DNA from: Halopelagius inordinatus
GTDB taxonomy: Archaea; Halobacteriota; Halobacteria; Halobacteriales; Haloferacaceae
Assembly: GCF_900113245.1 (NCBI RefSeq)
Contig: NZ_FOOQ01000001.1
Coordinates: 620,001-684,000, forward strand
Direction: 5' to 3'
Length of the DNA stretch: 64,000 nt
Shown here: positions 8,311 to 16,855 of the stretch, one piece after another
Layout of the letters: each line of letters begins with the position of its first letter
Numbering within the stretch: position 1 is the stretch's first letter
Notes under the pieces: generated by a model
Told to the model about the DNA's origin: nothing
The model's input: the letters and a program-made list of their open reading frames with translations, nothing else
The model's database searches: none
Position numbers and translations under genes: made by a program

Positions 8311-8625
8311 GGGTATCGCCTCGGTGTACGGCCGCGCGGCACTTCGCTCCTTCGCCCTCCGCAGTCGGGGGTGAGACGGCGGCGAGACGCGGAGACGAGA
8401 CCGGAGAGTCGGAGCTACACCGTCGGCTTCTTCCGGAGAGGCCGGATCCGACTGACGACCGGTTTCTCCGCACCGAACGGGCCGGACTCCCGTGTATCGC
8501 GTTTCGGCGCGCATCTCCCGATCCGGTGACGGTATCGACGGCCTCCGCATGCAGTCCGTCGTAGCCGACGGCAGGCGTTCGGAAGTAGAAGAACCTTCTT
8601 ATGCGTAACCCCGGTACGGAACCCT
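8311..8625. other. 315-bp divergent spacer, no gene seen
   Basis: The spacer separates the DUF5788-polX operon (minus) from the phosphatase-superfamily gene (plus). Open frames across it give low-complexity Arg/Pro-rich translations with no family resemblance. The only element I can support is the TATA-like box at 8596-8603. It may hold the minus-strand promoter, but no clear box is placed for it. Confidence 0.4.
8596..8603 (+). promoter_or_regulatory. TATA-like element for the AP-superfamily gene
   Basis: ttcttatg is centred about 27 nt before the ATG at 8626, consistent with a leaderless transcript. Confidence 0.4.
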
Positions 8626-9975
8626 ATGGGTCTGTTCGACCGACTGCGCGGTAAGGACGAACCGCGCGTCGCCTTCATCGGCATCGACGGCGTCCCGTTT
8701 AGTCTCCTCTCTGAGAACCCCGACGAGTTCCCCAACATGGCTCGTCTCGCCGACGAGGGGAGCGCAGGTGAGATAGAGAGCATCGTCCCCCCCGAGTCGT
8801 CGGCCTGTTGGCCGGCGCTGACGACCGGCGTCAACCCCGGCGAGACGGGCGTCTACGGCTTCCAAGACCGCGAGAACGGGTCGTACGACACGTACGTCCC
8901 CATGGGTCGCGACGTGCAGGCGACGCGCCTCTGGGACCGCGTCACCGAGGCCGGGCGCAACGCCACCGTGATGAACGTGCCCGTGACGTTCCCCCCGCAG
9001 CGAAACGTCCAGCGCATGGTCTCTGGCTTTCTCTCGCCCAGCGTCGACAAGGCCGCCTACCCCGACGAGTTCCGCGACCAACTCGACTCGATGGACTACA
9101 TCATCGACGTGAACGCGAAACTCGGGCACAAAGACGACAAAAGCGAGTTCGTCGAGAACGCTCACAAGACGCTCGACAGGCGGTTCGACGCGTTCTCGCA
9201 CTACCTCCAACAGGACGACTGGGACCTCTTTTTCGGCGTCTTCATGACGACGGACCGAGTCAACCACTTCCTCTTCAAGGATTACGAACGCGACGGCGAG
9301 AACAAGGAGGCGTTCGTGGAGTTCTACAAGAAGGTCGACGACTATCTCGGCCAGATTCGCGAGATGCTCCCCGAGGACGTGACGCTCGTCGTCGCCTCCG
9401 ACCACGGCTTCACCTCGCTCGACTACGAGGTTCACTGTAACGCGCTCCTCGAAGAGGAGGGGTGGCTCTCCTACGAGGACGACGACCACGAACAGCTTGC
9501 CGACATCTCCGACGACACCACGGCGTACTCGCTCATCCCCGGCCGGTTCTACATCAACCTCGAAGGCCGCGAACCGCGCGGTGCGGTCCCCGAAGACGAG
9601 TACAAGAAACGCCGCGACGAACTGAAAGAGATGCTCGAAACCCTCGAAGGCCCGGACGGCAACAAGGTCGCCGCCCGCGTCGTCGAGAAGAAAGACGCGT
9701 TCCGCGGCGACCACGACGAAATCGCGCCCGATCTCGTCGTCATCCCGAACAACGGCTTCGACCTCAAGTCCGGATTCAAGGGCCACGACGACGTGTTCGG
9801 GCAGGGCCCGCGAAACGGCATGCACAGCTTCGACGACGCGTCGCTCTACATCGACGACTCCGACGCGAGCATCGAGGACGCCAACCTCTACGACATCGCA
9901 CCGACGGTTCTCGACCTGATGGGAGTCGAGTACGGCCGCCCCGACTTCGACGGCGCGAGCCTCCTCAACCAGTAA
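8626..9975 (+). CDS. Alkaline phosphatase superfamily protein (type I phosphodiesterase/nucleotide pyrophosphatase-like)
   Basis: Protein of 449 aa. It starts with RVAFIGIDGVPFSLL, the first metal-binding Asp of the alkaline phosphatase superfamily, followed by SSACWPALTTGVNPGETGVYGF with the predicted nucleophile in the TTG block. Later metal motifs are TTDRVNHFLF, VVASDHGF (Asp-His) and GMHSFDD (His). No signal peptide or membrane segment is visible, so it should act in the cytoplasm on a phosphodiester or phosphoester; related haloarchaeal proteins occur near sulfate or glycan genes, but the context here gives no substrate. It is monocistronic, convergent with cetZ after a 64-bp spacer. 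Confidence 0.9.
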   Translation: MGLFDRLRGKDEPRVAFIGIDGVPFSLLSENPDEFPNMARLADEGSAGEIESIVPPESSACWPALTTGVNPGETGVYGFQDRENGSYDTYVPMGRDVQATRLWDRVTEAGRNATVMNVPVTFPPQRNVQRMVSGFLSPSVDKAAYPDEFRDQLDSMDYIIDVNAKLGHKDDKSEFVENAHKTLDRRFDAFSHYLQQDDWDLFFGVFMTTDRVNHFLFKDYERDGENKEAFVEFYKKVDDYLGQIREMLPEDVTLVVASDHGFTSLDYEVHCNALLEEEGWLSYEDDDHEQLADISDDTTAYSLIPGRFYINLEGREPRGAVPEDEYKKRRDELKEMLETLEGPDGNKVAARVVEKKDAFRGDHDEIAPDLVVIPNNGFDLKSGFKGHDDVFGQGPRNGMHSFDDASLYIDDSDASIEDANLYDIAPTVLDLMGVEYGRPDFDGASLLNQ

Positions 9976-10039
9976 TCGACGGCGCGGTTCGACTCCGACG
10001 CGCTCGAACGAGAACGGACAACAGGGACGCCGCGGCGTC

Positions 10040-11125
10040 TCAGAGCAGGTCTTCGAGTTCGTCGTTCTGCCACGCCTCCGCCGGGTCGCCCCGCTGTTTT
10101 TCGGTTTCGGCCGCCTTCTGGGCTTCCTTCGCGCGCTCCATGAACTGCTGTAGCCTGTCGGAGCGTTCGACGCCGCCGAGGAGGACGAGCGACGCGATTC
10201 GATCGCTCTGAAGCGGGAAGTCGCCCCCGCGGACTTGGCGGCTCCCCGTCTCGTCTTCGAGCCATCGCCGGGCGCGTTCGACGCCTTTGCGCGGTATCTG
10301 ATCGGGGACGCCCGCGACGACGAGGAGGGCGGCGTCGGCTCTGCTCGCCTCAGGCAGACTCGTCCCCGTCATGAGCGCGCGCCGCGTCGTGCTCATCACC
10401 GTGTTTATGTTCCCCTCGGCGGTGTCGGCGGACTCGCCGGACGCGTATCCGAGCGCGGCGACGCCGCCGGAACGGAGCGTGTTGATGACCTCCGAGGAGT
10501 CGACGACGCTCTCGCCGACGCCCTCTACGGCCTCGCCCGAGGCGAAGAGCAGGCCGACTCGCTGGGCTATCTCTCGGTTGATGGCGTCGAACCCCTCGCC
10601 GAGGCTCTCGCCGGAGGAGCGGAACGCGTCGTTGTCGACCAACAGAAGCGAGTCCGCCTCGCGCGCGACGGTCTTCAGCGACCGACCGGCGTTCACCTGA
10701 TACATCGCGCCCGCGTTCCGCCCGGGGAGGACGCCGAGAGCGTAGACGGGCACGTCGTAGATGCGCTTGAGTTCCTTCACGAGCACCGGCGCGCCGCCGC
10801 TTCCGGTCCCGCCGCCGAGTCCGGCGACCACGAAGATGGCCTCCGCTTCGGCCGTGATTCGCCCTTCGAGGGACGCGAGCACTTCCTGGCTGTCGGACTG
10901 CATGACCTCCGCGCCGAGTTCGTTGTCGCCGCCGACGCCGTGGCCCTTCACTCGGTCCTGTCCGATCAACACCGTCTCGAACGGGAGTTCTTGGAGGTCG
11001 GCTTCCGCGGTGTTGACTGCGAGAGTTCCGAGGACTGCCTCGAAACCCATTCGGGAGTCGAAATCGGCCAGTTCCCGGGTGAGCTTTCCACCCGCCTGCC
11101 CGACACCAATTAGGACGGTCTTCAT
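10040..11125 (-). CDS. cetZ1: CetZ tubulin-like GTPase (CetZ1-type)
   Basis: Protein of 361 aa of the FtsZ/tubulin superfamily. It has an N-terminal GVGQAGGKL nucleotide-contacting loop, LAVNTAEADL, the signature VVAGLGGGTGSGGAP (GGGTGSG at 104-110), YALGVLPGRNAG and NDAFRS. In Haloferax, CetZ1 controls rod development and motility and acts as a cytoskeletal filament in the cytoplasm. The C-terminal tail (EKQRGDPAEAWQNDELEDLL) is short and acidic, as in many tubulin-like proteins. The gene is divergent from a type IV pilus/secretion-like cluster, and I recall the same neighbourhood for Haloferax cetZ1. The ATG at 11125 gives MKTVLIGVGQAGG; a longer open frame upstream is a shadow. CetZ membership is certain, subtype 1 is probable. 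Confidence 0.93.
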   Translation of the reverse strand: MKTVLIGVGQAGGKLTRELADFDSRMGFEAVLGTLAVNTAEADLQELPFETVLIGQDRVKGHGVGGDNELGAEVMQSDSQEVLASLEGRITAEAEAIFVVAGLGGGTGSGGAPVLVKELKRIYDVPVYALGVLPGRNAGAMYQVNAGRSLKTVAREADSLLLVDNDAFRSSGESLGEGFDAINREIAQRVGLLFASGEAVEGVGESVVDSSEVINTLRSGGVAALGYASGESADTAEGNINTVMSTTRRALMTGTSLPEASRADAALLVVAGVPDQIPRKGVERARRWLEDETGSRQVRGGDFPLQSDRIASLVLLGGVERSDRLQQFMERAKEAQKAAETEKQRGDPAEAWQNDELEDLL

Positions 11126-11170
11126 ACCCACCGCTTGCTGTTGGAGACCTTCAACCTTCCCCACCTGTCG

Positions 11171-11177
11171 TTTAAGT
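11171..11177 (+). promoter_or_regulatory. TATA-like element in the cetZ-pilus divergent promoter
   Basis: tttaagt, centred 27 nt before the ATG at 11201 (leaderless). Read on the other strand the overlapping sequence is gacttaaac, about 48 nt before the cetZ ATG, so one element may serve both directions. Confidence 0.5.
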
Positions 11178-11200
11178 CTGATGACGAGGCCAGTCGGCGC

Positions 11201-11704
11201 ATGGCTCGAAACTCGACGCACGACGTGGACGCGCTCGCCTCCCGTCTCGACGCCGTCGAACGCGCGGTGACGACGGACGACGGAACAGTTCCCCCGGCAG
11301 ACGTCCACCGGTCCGAACGTGACGACGCCGCCGCGGCCGACGCGGCCGACTCGCGCGACAGAGAGGTGGCCGACGGTGTCGATGCCGAACTCGAAGCGTT
11401 GCGAGAGCGCGTCGCGACGCTCGAAGCGGAACTCGACGCCGTGCGCGGCCTCCTCGGCGGCGTGCAAGCCGTCGATGAGTCGGTCGAACGACGGGCGGAC
11501 GCCGCCCTCGCGAAGGTCGAACGCCTCGAATCGTCGATGGCCGAGGAGTCCGGCCTCGTCGTCGAACGCCTCCCGGTAGACGAGATTTCCGACGACGCGA
11601 GACCGAGAGAGAACGACGCGAAGACGGCGGCGACGGACCGAACGTCTGCGACCGAAAGAGACGAAGCGAACTCCCTCGCGGCGCGCCTGCGCGAGGCGCT
11701 CTGA
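11201..11704 (+). CDS. DUF7310-like coiled-coil protein
   Basis: Protein of 167 aa, strongly acidic. A coiled coil at about 55-110 (ELEALRERVATLEAELDAVRGLL, with heptads continuing to KVERLESSM) lies between disordered acidic segments. There is no signal or membrane region, so it is cytoplasmic. It is the first gene of the pilus/secretion-like cluster, divergent from cetZ, with one base between its stop and the next start. It resembles a family recalled as DUF7310. A scaffold or adaptor linking the ATPase machinery to another cytoplasmic component is an inference from position and coiled coil alone. The ATG at 11201 is supported by a TATA-like box 27 nt upstream. Confidence 0.85.
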   Translation: MARNSTHDVDALASRLDAVERAVTTDDGTVPPADVHRSERDDAAAADAADSRDREVADGVDAELEALRERVATLEAELDAVRGLLGGVQAVDESVERRADAALAKVERLESSMAEESGLVVERLPVDEISDDARPRENDAKTAATDRTSATERDEANSLAARLREAL

Positions 11705-11705
11705 G

Positions 11706-12167
11706 GTGATTCGCCTCCTCTTGGCCGCCGCGGTCACCGCCGCGCTTCTCGCAACCGCGCTCCCGGCCGTCGAAGACGCCCGCACGGAGCGCGTGGCGGC
11801 GAGTCTCGACGCCGACGCCGAGCGGGTGGTCCGAGCGACCGAATCGCTCGCGTACGGCGAAGACCCGACGCAGTCGCTCTCGACGGCCCCGCGGCGAACC
11901 GTCCGTCTCTCTCTCCCCGCGCGTTCGTGGACGGCCGCGGACCTCTCGTACGTCGCCGTCGGCGGCAGACCCGAAGAGACGGAGTCGCGTCCCGTCCTCA
12001 CGTACGCGTTCTCCGGCGGACGGGAGACGGAGCGACGACTGTCGCTTCCGGTCCCCCTCCGAACGCCCGACGGACCGGTCGTCCTCCGAGACTCCGGGAC
12101 GCACACCCTCTCGATTTCGCTTCTCTCCGAATCCGAAGCGCCTGTCGTCGTCGTTCGGTCGGTCTGA
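11706..12167 (+). CDS. Membrane-anchored DUF7311-like protein
   Basis: Protein of 153 aa with a GTG start one base after the preceding stop. An N-terminal hydrophobic helix (residues 1-22, IRLLLAAAVTAALLATALPAV) is followed by ARTERVAASLDADAERVVRATESLAYGED and a beta-rich exterior domain (RRTVRLSLPARSW, VLTYAFSGGRE). This N-terminal helix followed by an amphipathic helix resembles pilin-like and minor pseudopilin anchors, but there is no clear class III signal motif. It is probably outside the cytoplasmic membrane as an accessory to the ATPase and membrane protein encoded next. The family number is recalled. Confidence 0.83.
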   Translation: MIRLLLAAAVTAALLATALPAVEDARTERVAASLDADAERVVRATESLAYGEDPTQSLSTAPRRTVRLSLPARSWTAADLSYVAVGGRPEETESRPVLTYAFSGGRETERRLSLPVPLRTPDGPVVLRDSGTHTLSISLLSESEAPVVVVRSV

Positions 12168-12188
12168 GAGACGAACCCGCTCCGGAGG

Positions 12189-12195
12189 TTTATAT
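12189..12195 (+). promoter_or_regulatory. TATA-like element for the secretion ATPase
   Basis: tttatat is centred 27 nt before the ATG at 12219. It indicates a separate leaderless transcript for the ATPase and GspF-like pair, although the upstream gene ends only 51 nt earlier. Confidence 0.55.
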
Positions 12196-12218
12196 GCGGA
12201 GAGGCGGCCAGCCACCCC

Positions 12219-14216
12219 ATGCCAGTTGACTTCGACGCCGGTCTGGACCTCGTCGACGTCGCCAGACGGAGTCTGGCGGGCCGCCGAGGGTCCCTCGTTG
12301 ACGCCGCTACCGCGGGGTTCGGAGCGATGCTCTCGGACGGCTCCCCCGATGAGGGCTGTCGGTGCGAACCGCGTTTCGAGACGCCCGCCGGACGTGCCGG
12401 ACGCCGCACCGCGGAACTCGTCGTCGACGCCGACGACTGCCCCGGCGAGGGTGACCTCGCCTCGAATCCCGATTGCCGCGCCACCGTCGTCGGGGCGTTG
12501 GCCGACCGAGACGCCGACGTCGTTCGAACGGTCGCCGACGGCGTCAGTCGGACGTACGAGGACGCCGCCGCCGGACTGCTCCTCTCTGCCGGCCGGTTCG
12601 TCGAACGCGTCCGGTTTCACGACGAGACGCTCGCGGCCCGCGCCGAACGCGACCCGTTGGGCGCGGCGCGGGAGGCGGCCGGACGCGCCGGCGCAGTCGG
12701 TCGCATCGTCGCCGAGACCGGTCTGGAGGAGGGTGCGGCGAGAGCGGACGGCTACGGCGACGCGCTTCGACCCGCGGTCGGACCGTCCGTCGCCCGGTCG
12801 CGGGTCAGAGTTCGCCCGCCCGCCGACGCGTCGCTTCTCGACCGGCGCGAACTCCCGTCGGGCGCGACCGTTCGCCTGTACGATACGCCCGAGGGGACGC
12901 GCTACCACCTCACACCCGTCGCGCACTCGCTCGATTCGTCCGCGGCGGCGACGCTCGCGGCGGCGTACGACTGCCTCGCCCGCGGCCGCGTCGAGGGCGG
13001 GTCCCGCGCGCCGGGACGCGCCGTCCGCCACGTCGCGGACGATTCGACGCCCGTCGAGACGCTGACCGACGTGCTCCGGCAGTACACCCGCGGAAACGGC
13101 GTTCTCGATGACCTGTTTTCGGACCCGCGAGTCACGGACGTGGCGGCGTCGGCACCGGTCGAAGAGAACGCCGTCCGGGTCACCGTAGACGGCGAGCGAC
13201 TGCGGACGAACGTGCGACTGACGGCGGACGGCGCCGCCGCCCTCGCCTCGCGGTTTCGACGCGCCAGCGGGCGGGCGTTCTCGCGTGCGACGCCCGCACT
13301 CGACGCCGCGGTGACGCGACCGGACGGAACGAAAGTCCGCGTCGCCGGTGTCACTGCGCCCGCGAGCGACGGCATCGGGTTCTCGTTTCGCGCTCACGGC
13401 GACGACGCGTGGACGCTCCCCGGACTCGTCGCCGCGGGGACGCTCTCGGCGGACGCGGCGGCGCTTCTCTCCGTCGCGGCCGAACGGGGGTCTGCGGCCC
13501 TCGTGGCAGGGACCCGCGGGGCGGGGAAGACGACGCTTCTCGGCTCTCTCCTGTGGGAACTCCCCGCCGCGACGCGTCTCGTCACCGTCGAAGACACTCC
13601 GGAACTCCCCGTCGAAGCCCTCCGCGAGAACGGCCGTGACGTGCAACCGCTCACCGTCGAACTCGACGGCGGCGCGGGGTCGTTCTCGCCCGACGACGCT
13701 CTCAGGACCGCGCTCCGACTCGGCGACGGCGCTCTCGTCGTCGGCGAGGTCAGAGGCGAGGAGGCCGGGACGCTGTACGAGGCGATGCGCGTCGGCGCGC
13801 ACGGCAACGCCGTCCTCGGGACGATACACGGCGACTCCGCGGCGGCCGTCCGCGAGCGAGTCGTCTCGGACCTGGGCGTCCCCGAGTCGGCGTTCGGCGC
13901 GACGGACCTCGTGGTGACGTGCGCCCGCGACGGCCCGGACAGACGCGTCGAGCGAATCGAGGAGGTCCGTACCGGCGGCGAAGGCGTGCGATTCGAGACG
14001 CTGTACGCGCCGGGCGCAGACGGACTCGACGCGACGGGCCGCGTCTCCCGCGGCGACAGCGCACTCGTGGACTCTCTGGCGAAGTCCGAAGAGGCGTACG
14101 CGGACGTTCTCGACGCCCTCGACGGACGCGCGGCGCGCATCGAACGACTCGCCGAGACGGACCGCACCCGTCCCGAGGACGTCCGGACCGCGTACCGCGG
14201 ACGGGAGGTGAACTGA
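12219..14216 (+). CDS. Type II/IV secretion system ATPase (GspE/PilB/VirB11-like)
   Basis: Protein of 665 aa. The motor domain carries Walker A GTRGAGKT (431-438), an Asp box VTVEDTPELP, Walker B ALVVGEVRGEE and a His box GTIHGDSAAA (from 534). It should hydrolyse ATP in the cytoplasm to assemble a pilus-like filament or drive secretion. The N-terminal region has four cysteines (C47, C49, C74, C86) in a CxC...C...C pattern that could bind a metal. The middle region (PVETLTDVLRQYTRGNGVLDDLFSDPRVTDV) is the usual N2-type domain. The GspF-like membrane partner follows one base later. A TATA-like box 27 nt upstream supports the ATG. Which filament it powers is unknown; the exported proteins downstream are the obvious candidates. 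Confidence 0.93.
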   Translation: MPVDFDAGLDLVDVARRSLAGRRGSLVDAATAGFGAMLSDGSPDEGCRCEPRFETPAGRAGRRTAELVVDADDCPGEGDLASNPDCRATVVGALADRDADVVRTVADGVSRTYEDAAAGLLLSAGRFVERVRFHDETLAARAERDPLGAAREAAGRAGAVGRIVAETGLEEGAARADGYGDALRPAVGPSVARSRVRVRPPADASLLDRRELPSGATVRLYDTPEGTRYHLTPVAHSLDSSAAATLAAAYDCLARGRVEGGSRAPGRAVRHVADDSTPVETLTDVLRQYTRGNGVLDDLFSDPRVTDVAASAPVEENAVRVTVDGERLRTNVRLTADGAAALASRFRRASGRAFSRATPALDAAVTRPDGTKVRVAGVTAPASDGIGFSFRAHGDDAWTLPGLVAAGTLSADAAALLSVAAERGSAALVAGTRGAGKTTLLGSLLWELPAATRLVTVEDTPELPVEALRENGRDVQPLTVELDGGAGSFSPDDALRTALRLGDGALVVGEVRGEEAGTLYEAMRVGAHGNAVLGTIHGDSAAAVRERVVSDLGVPESAFGATDLVVTCARDGPDRRVERIEEVRTGGEGVRFETLYAPGADGLDATGRVSRGDSALVDSLAKSEEAYADVLDALDGRAARIERLAETDRTRPEDVRTAYRGREVN

Positions 14217-14217
14217 C

Positions 14218-15945
14218 GTGGTCGCCGACGCCGAGTTGGCGGCGGTCACAGACCGTCTGGCGCGGGCGTACCCGTGGCCCGTGACGGCCGGAGACGACCT
14301 GCGGCGTGCGGTGGCGTTTCTCGACTTCGAGTCCGACGCCGAGACGGTCGTTCGGGCGGGGTACGTCGCTTCGGTTCCGGTCGCTCTCTGCGCCTTCGTG
14401 GGAGCGACGCTTCTCACACCGGGGTTTCCCGCCGTCACGCGACTTTTGCTCGCCGTGACGGGTGGGCTCGCGGCGACGCACGCCGTCCACCGACTTCCCG
14501 TCGGACTGGCGGCGCTTCGGCGGACGCGAGCACTCGGCGAGACGGCCGACCTCGTGGGGCGCGCCGCCCTCCGGATGCGACTCGAACCCGCCCCGGAACG
14601 GGCCGCCGCGTTCGCCACGCGCACGGGCGACGGCCCCCTCGCTTCGAGTCTCGAATCGCACGTCCGGCGAGAGCGAGGGACGCCCGACTCGGCGTTGGAG
14701 TCGTTCGCCGCGGAGTGGTCGCCGTGGTTCCCCGCACTCGACCGCGCCGTCTCGCTTCTCTTGACCAGCGCCGACGCTCCCGAGGGCGAGCGGAGTCGGT
14801 CGTTAGACCGGGCTCTCGAAGCGATTCTCGACGGAACGCACGACGAGATGGCCGACTTCGCCGCGACGGTCCGCGGTCCGACGACGGCGCTGTACGCCTT
14901 CGGCGTTCTCCTCCCTCTCACACTCGTCGGCGTCCTCCCGGCCGCGAGGGCCGCGGGAATCGTCTTTCCCGCGAGCGCGTTCGTCTTCGTCTACGACGTG
15001 GTCCTCCCTCTCACCGTCGTCGCGGCCAGCGCGTGGTTGCTCGTCCGCCGTCCCGTCGCCCTTCCGCCGCCGCGCGTCGACGGCGACCATCCGGACGTGG
15101 GCGCCGGCCCGTGGCGCGGACTCCTCGCCGGAGCCGCGGGCGTCGCCGTCGGATGGGTGGGGGGCGGAGCGGTCGCCTCGTGGGCCTCACCCGTCGCCGC
15201 CGCGGGGTTCGGCCTCGGCGCGGCGCTCGCGGCCCACTACTACCCGATGGCTCGGGTTCGCCGTCGCGTCCGCGACGTGGAGTCCCGACTGGACGACGCG
15301 CTCTACCTCGTCGGCCGCCGCGTCGACGACGGGACGGCCGTCGAGACGGCTGTCGAAGCCGCCGCGGACGACATCGACGGCGCGACGGGTGACCTGCTCT
15401 CCGAGGCCGCCGGGGTTCGGAGCCGACTCCGCGTCGGCGTCCGCGAAGCGTTCTTGGGCGAGTACGGGGCGCTCGCGGACGTCCCGAGTCCGCGAACCCG
15501 GGGTGCGGCCGCGCTCCTCGCCGTCGCCGCGAGCGAGGGCCGCCCGGCGGGCGGGGCGGTAGTCGCCACCGCGGACCACCTCCGCGACCTGCGGAGCGTC
15601 GAACGGGAGGCGCGGCGGCAACTCGCCTCCGTCACCGGAACGCTCGGGAACACCGCGGCGTTCTTCGCACCACTCGTCGCCGGCGCGACGGTGGCGATGG
15701 CGGCCCGCATGGCCGAGACGGACCTCTCGCTTTCGGGCGAGGCGACGACGGCGCTCTCGACGGCGACGCTCGGCCTCTCGGTGGGCGCGTACGCGCTCTG
15801 TCTTGCCGTCCTCCTGACGGCGCTTTCGACCGGACTCGACCGGGGACTCGACCGAACGCTCGTCGGCTACCGCGTCGGCCTCGCACTCCTCGCGGCCACG
15901 GGGTCGTACCTCGCGTCGTTCTCCGGTGCGTCGGTACTGTTCTGA
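14218..15945 (+). CDS. Type II secretion/TadC-like multi-pass membrane protein (GspF family)
   Basis: Protein of 575 aa, GTG start one base after the ATPase stop. It contains two repeats of the GspF/TadC pattern: a cytoplasmic helical domain followed by paired membrane helices. Examples are YALYAFGVLLPLTLVGVLP, VVLPLTVVAASAWLL, LAGAAGVAVGWVGGGAVAS, and at the C-terminus FFAPLVAGATVAMAARM and LGLSVGAYALCLAVLLTALST. The second cytoplasmic domain, DDALYLVGRRVDDGTAVETAVEAAA, is typical of haloarchaeal PilC/ArlJ homologues. It is the membrane platform on which the ATPase acts. Confidence 0.9.
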   Translation: MVADAELAAVTDRLARAYPWPVTAGDDLRRAVAFLDFESDAETVVRAGYVASVPVALCAFVGATLLTPGFPAVTRLLLAVTGGLAATHAVHRLPVGLAALRRTRALGETADLVGRAALRMRLEPAPERAAAFATRTGDGPLASSLESHVRRERGTPDSALESFAAEWSPWFPALDRAVSLLLTSADAPEGERSRSLDRALEAILDGTHDEMADFAATVRGPTTALYAFGVLLPLTLVGVLPAARAAGIVFPASAFVFVYDVVLPLTVVAASAWLLVRRPVALPPPRVDGDHPDVGAGPWRGLLAGAAGVAVGWVGGGAVASWASPVAAAGFGLGAALAAHYYPMARVRRRVRDVESRLDDALYLVGRRVDDGTAVETAVEAAADDIDGATGDLLSEAAGVRSRLRVGVREAFLGEYGALADVPSPRTRGAAALLAVAASEGRPAGGAVVATADHLRDLRSVEREARRQLASVTGTLGNTAAFFAPLVAGATVAMAARMAETDLSLSGEATTALSTATLGLSVGAYALCLAVLLTALSTGLDRGLDRTLVGYRVGLALLAATGSYLASFSGASVLF

Positions 15946-15957
15946 CTCCTGCGAGGG

Positions 15958-15965
15958 TTTATATA
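15958..15965 (+). promoter_or_regulatory. TATA-like element for the exported-protein genes
   Basis: tttatata is centred 27 nt before the ATG at 15988. It gives the four exported-protein genes their own leaderless promoter, starting 12 nt after the GspF-like gene stops. Confidence 0.6.
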
Positions 15966-15987
15966 CTGGAGGGCGACCAGCGCCTCC

Positions 15988-16467
15988 ATGCTCGACGTTC
16001 CCCTCGACTCGTTGTACGCGTGGTTCGGACTGTCGCTCGCGAGTGTCGCACTCGTCGGCGCGGTTGCGGGTCTCCCGACGACGCCGCCGCCGAACGCCGC
16101 GGACGCCGCGACGACCGTAGACCGGGTGGCGGCGGCCGAATACGACGCGACGGCCGAACATCCGCTCGACGCCTCGGCCGTCAGAATCGAGAGTCGCCGC
16201 ATCTCGCTTCGGAACGACGCCGGAACCGCGCACGCGACGTTCGGGTTCGGTCCCGTGACGCCGGTTCCGGCGAGCGACTCGCCGCTTCGGGCGGTGCTCC
16301 ACGGCACCCCGCCGGAGGACGCGTTCGACTCTCCGAGGGCGTTCCAGCAGGCCGTGGTGGACGCTCGCGCCGAGTCCGACGACGCGGCGTGGCGAGAGGT
16401 GGACCGCACGCTCGTCGTTCGCCGCACCTCCTGGGAGGGAGTCGATGTCGTACTCGTGGACGCCTGA
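15988..16467 (+). CDS. Exported single-TM protein, DUF7283-like
   Basis: Protein of 159 aa. An N-terminal hydrophobic helix (residues 9-30, LYAWFGLSLASVALVGAVAGLP) is followed by a Pro/Ala segment, TTVDRVAAAEYDATAEHPL and a beta-rich extracytoplasmic domain. The layout, a TM anchor then an amphipathic helix then a globular head, is pseudopilin-like. Unlike the next gene product there is no clear Arg-Gly-Gln type class III processing site. It is the first of four overlapping genes (it overlaps the next by 23 nt) and has its own promoter. The family number is recalled; a role as a pilus or secretion subunit is inferred from context. Confidence 0.85.
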   Translation: MLDVPLDSLYAWFGLSLASVALVGAVAGLPTTPPPNAADAATTVDRVAAAEYDATAEHPLDASAVRIESRRISLRNDAGTAHATFGFGPVTPVPASDSPLRAVLHGTPPEDAFDSPRAFQQAVVDARAESDDAAWREVDRTLVVRRTSWEGVDVVLVDA

Positions 16468-16855
16468 GGGCGAACCGCGGGGGCAGACGTCTCCGCTCGC
16501 CGCTCTCGCGGCCCTCTTTGCGGTCTGTACCGGCGTGAGCATCTACGTCGTCGCACTCGGCGGGGCCGTCCCCGTCGGCGACGACAGGGCGTACGCGGAC
16601 TCGACGCTTCACCGCGTCTCCGGCGAACTCTCCGACGGCGGCGTCGTCGACCCGTCGACGCTCGACTCTGCGCGGTCTGCGGCACCCGCGGGGCGGCAGC
16701 TGAACGTCACGCTCACGGCCGGTGACCGGCGGTGGGCGACCGGTCCGCGCCCGCCGACCGGAACGCGGACCGACGCGGCGAGTCGCACGACGAGCGTCCG
16801 TCTCGGCCCCGGTTCGGTCGCTCCCGGCCGCCTCCGCGTCGAGGTGTGGCGATGA
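16445..16855 (+). CDS. Prepilin-like protein, DUF7285-like
   Basis: Protein of 136 aa whose N-terminus has a good archaeal class III (prepilin) signal: PEGEPRGQTSPLAALAALF, with R12-G13-Q14 preceding a hydrophobic helix to about residue 40. PibD-type peptidase should cut after Gly13, leaving Gln-Thr at the mature end, as in haloarchaeal type IV pilins. The remainder is a small polar domain. The start overlaps the preceding gene by 23 nt and the stop overlaps the next ATG (ATGA). This is the strongest sequence evidence that the cluster builds a type IV pilus-like structure. Confidence 0.85.
   Translation: MSYSWTPEGEPRGQTSPLAALAALFAVCTGVSIYVVALGGAVPVGDDRAYADSTLHRVSGELSDGGVVDPSTLDSARSAAPAGRQLNVTLTAGDRRWATGPRPPTGTRTDAASRTTSVRLGPGSVAPGRLRVEVWR

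Noticed and set aside
10040-12484. Longer N-terminus for CetZ from the open frame upstream
   Set aside because: The extra residues are Arg/Ser-rich and antisense to the DUF7310 gene; MKTVLIGVGQAGG is the conserved start.
11172-14921. Minus-strand frame of over 1200 codons across the ATPase and GspF-like genes
   Set aside because: Antisense shadow of the secretion cluster; basic low-complexity sequence without motifs.
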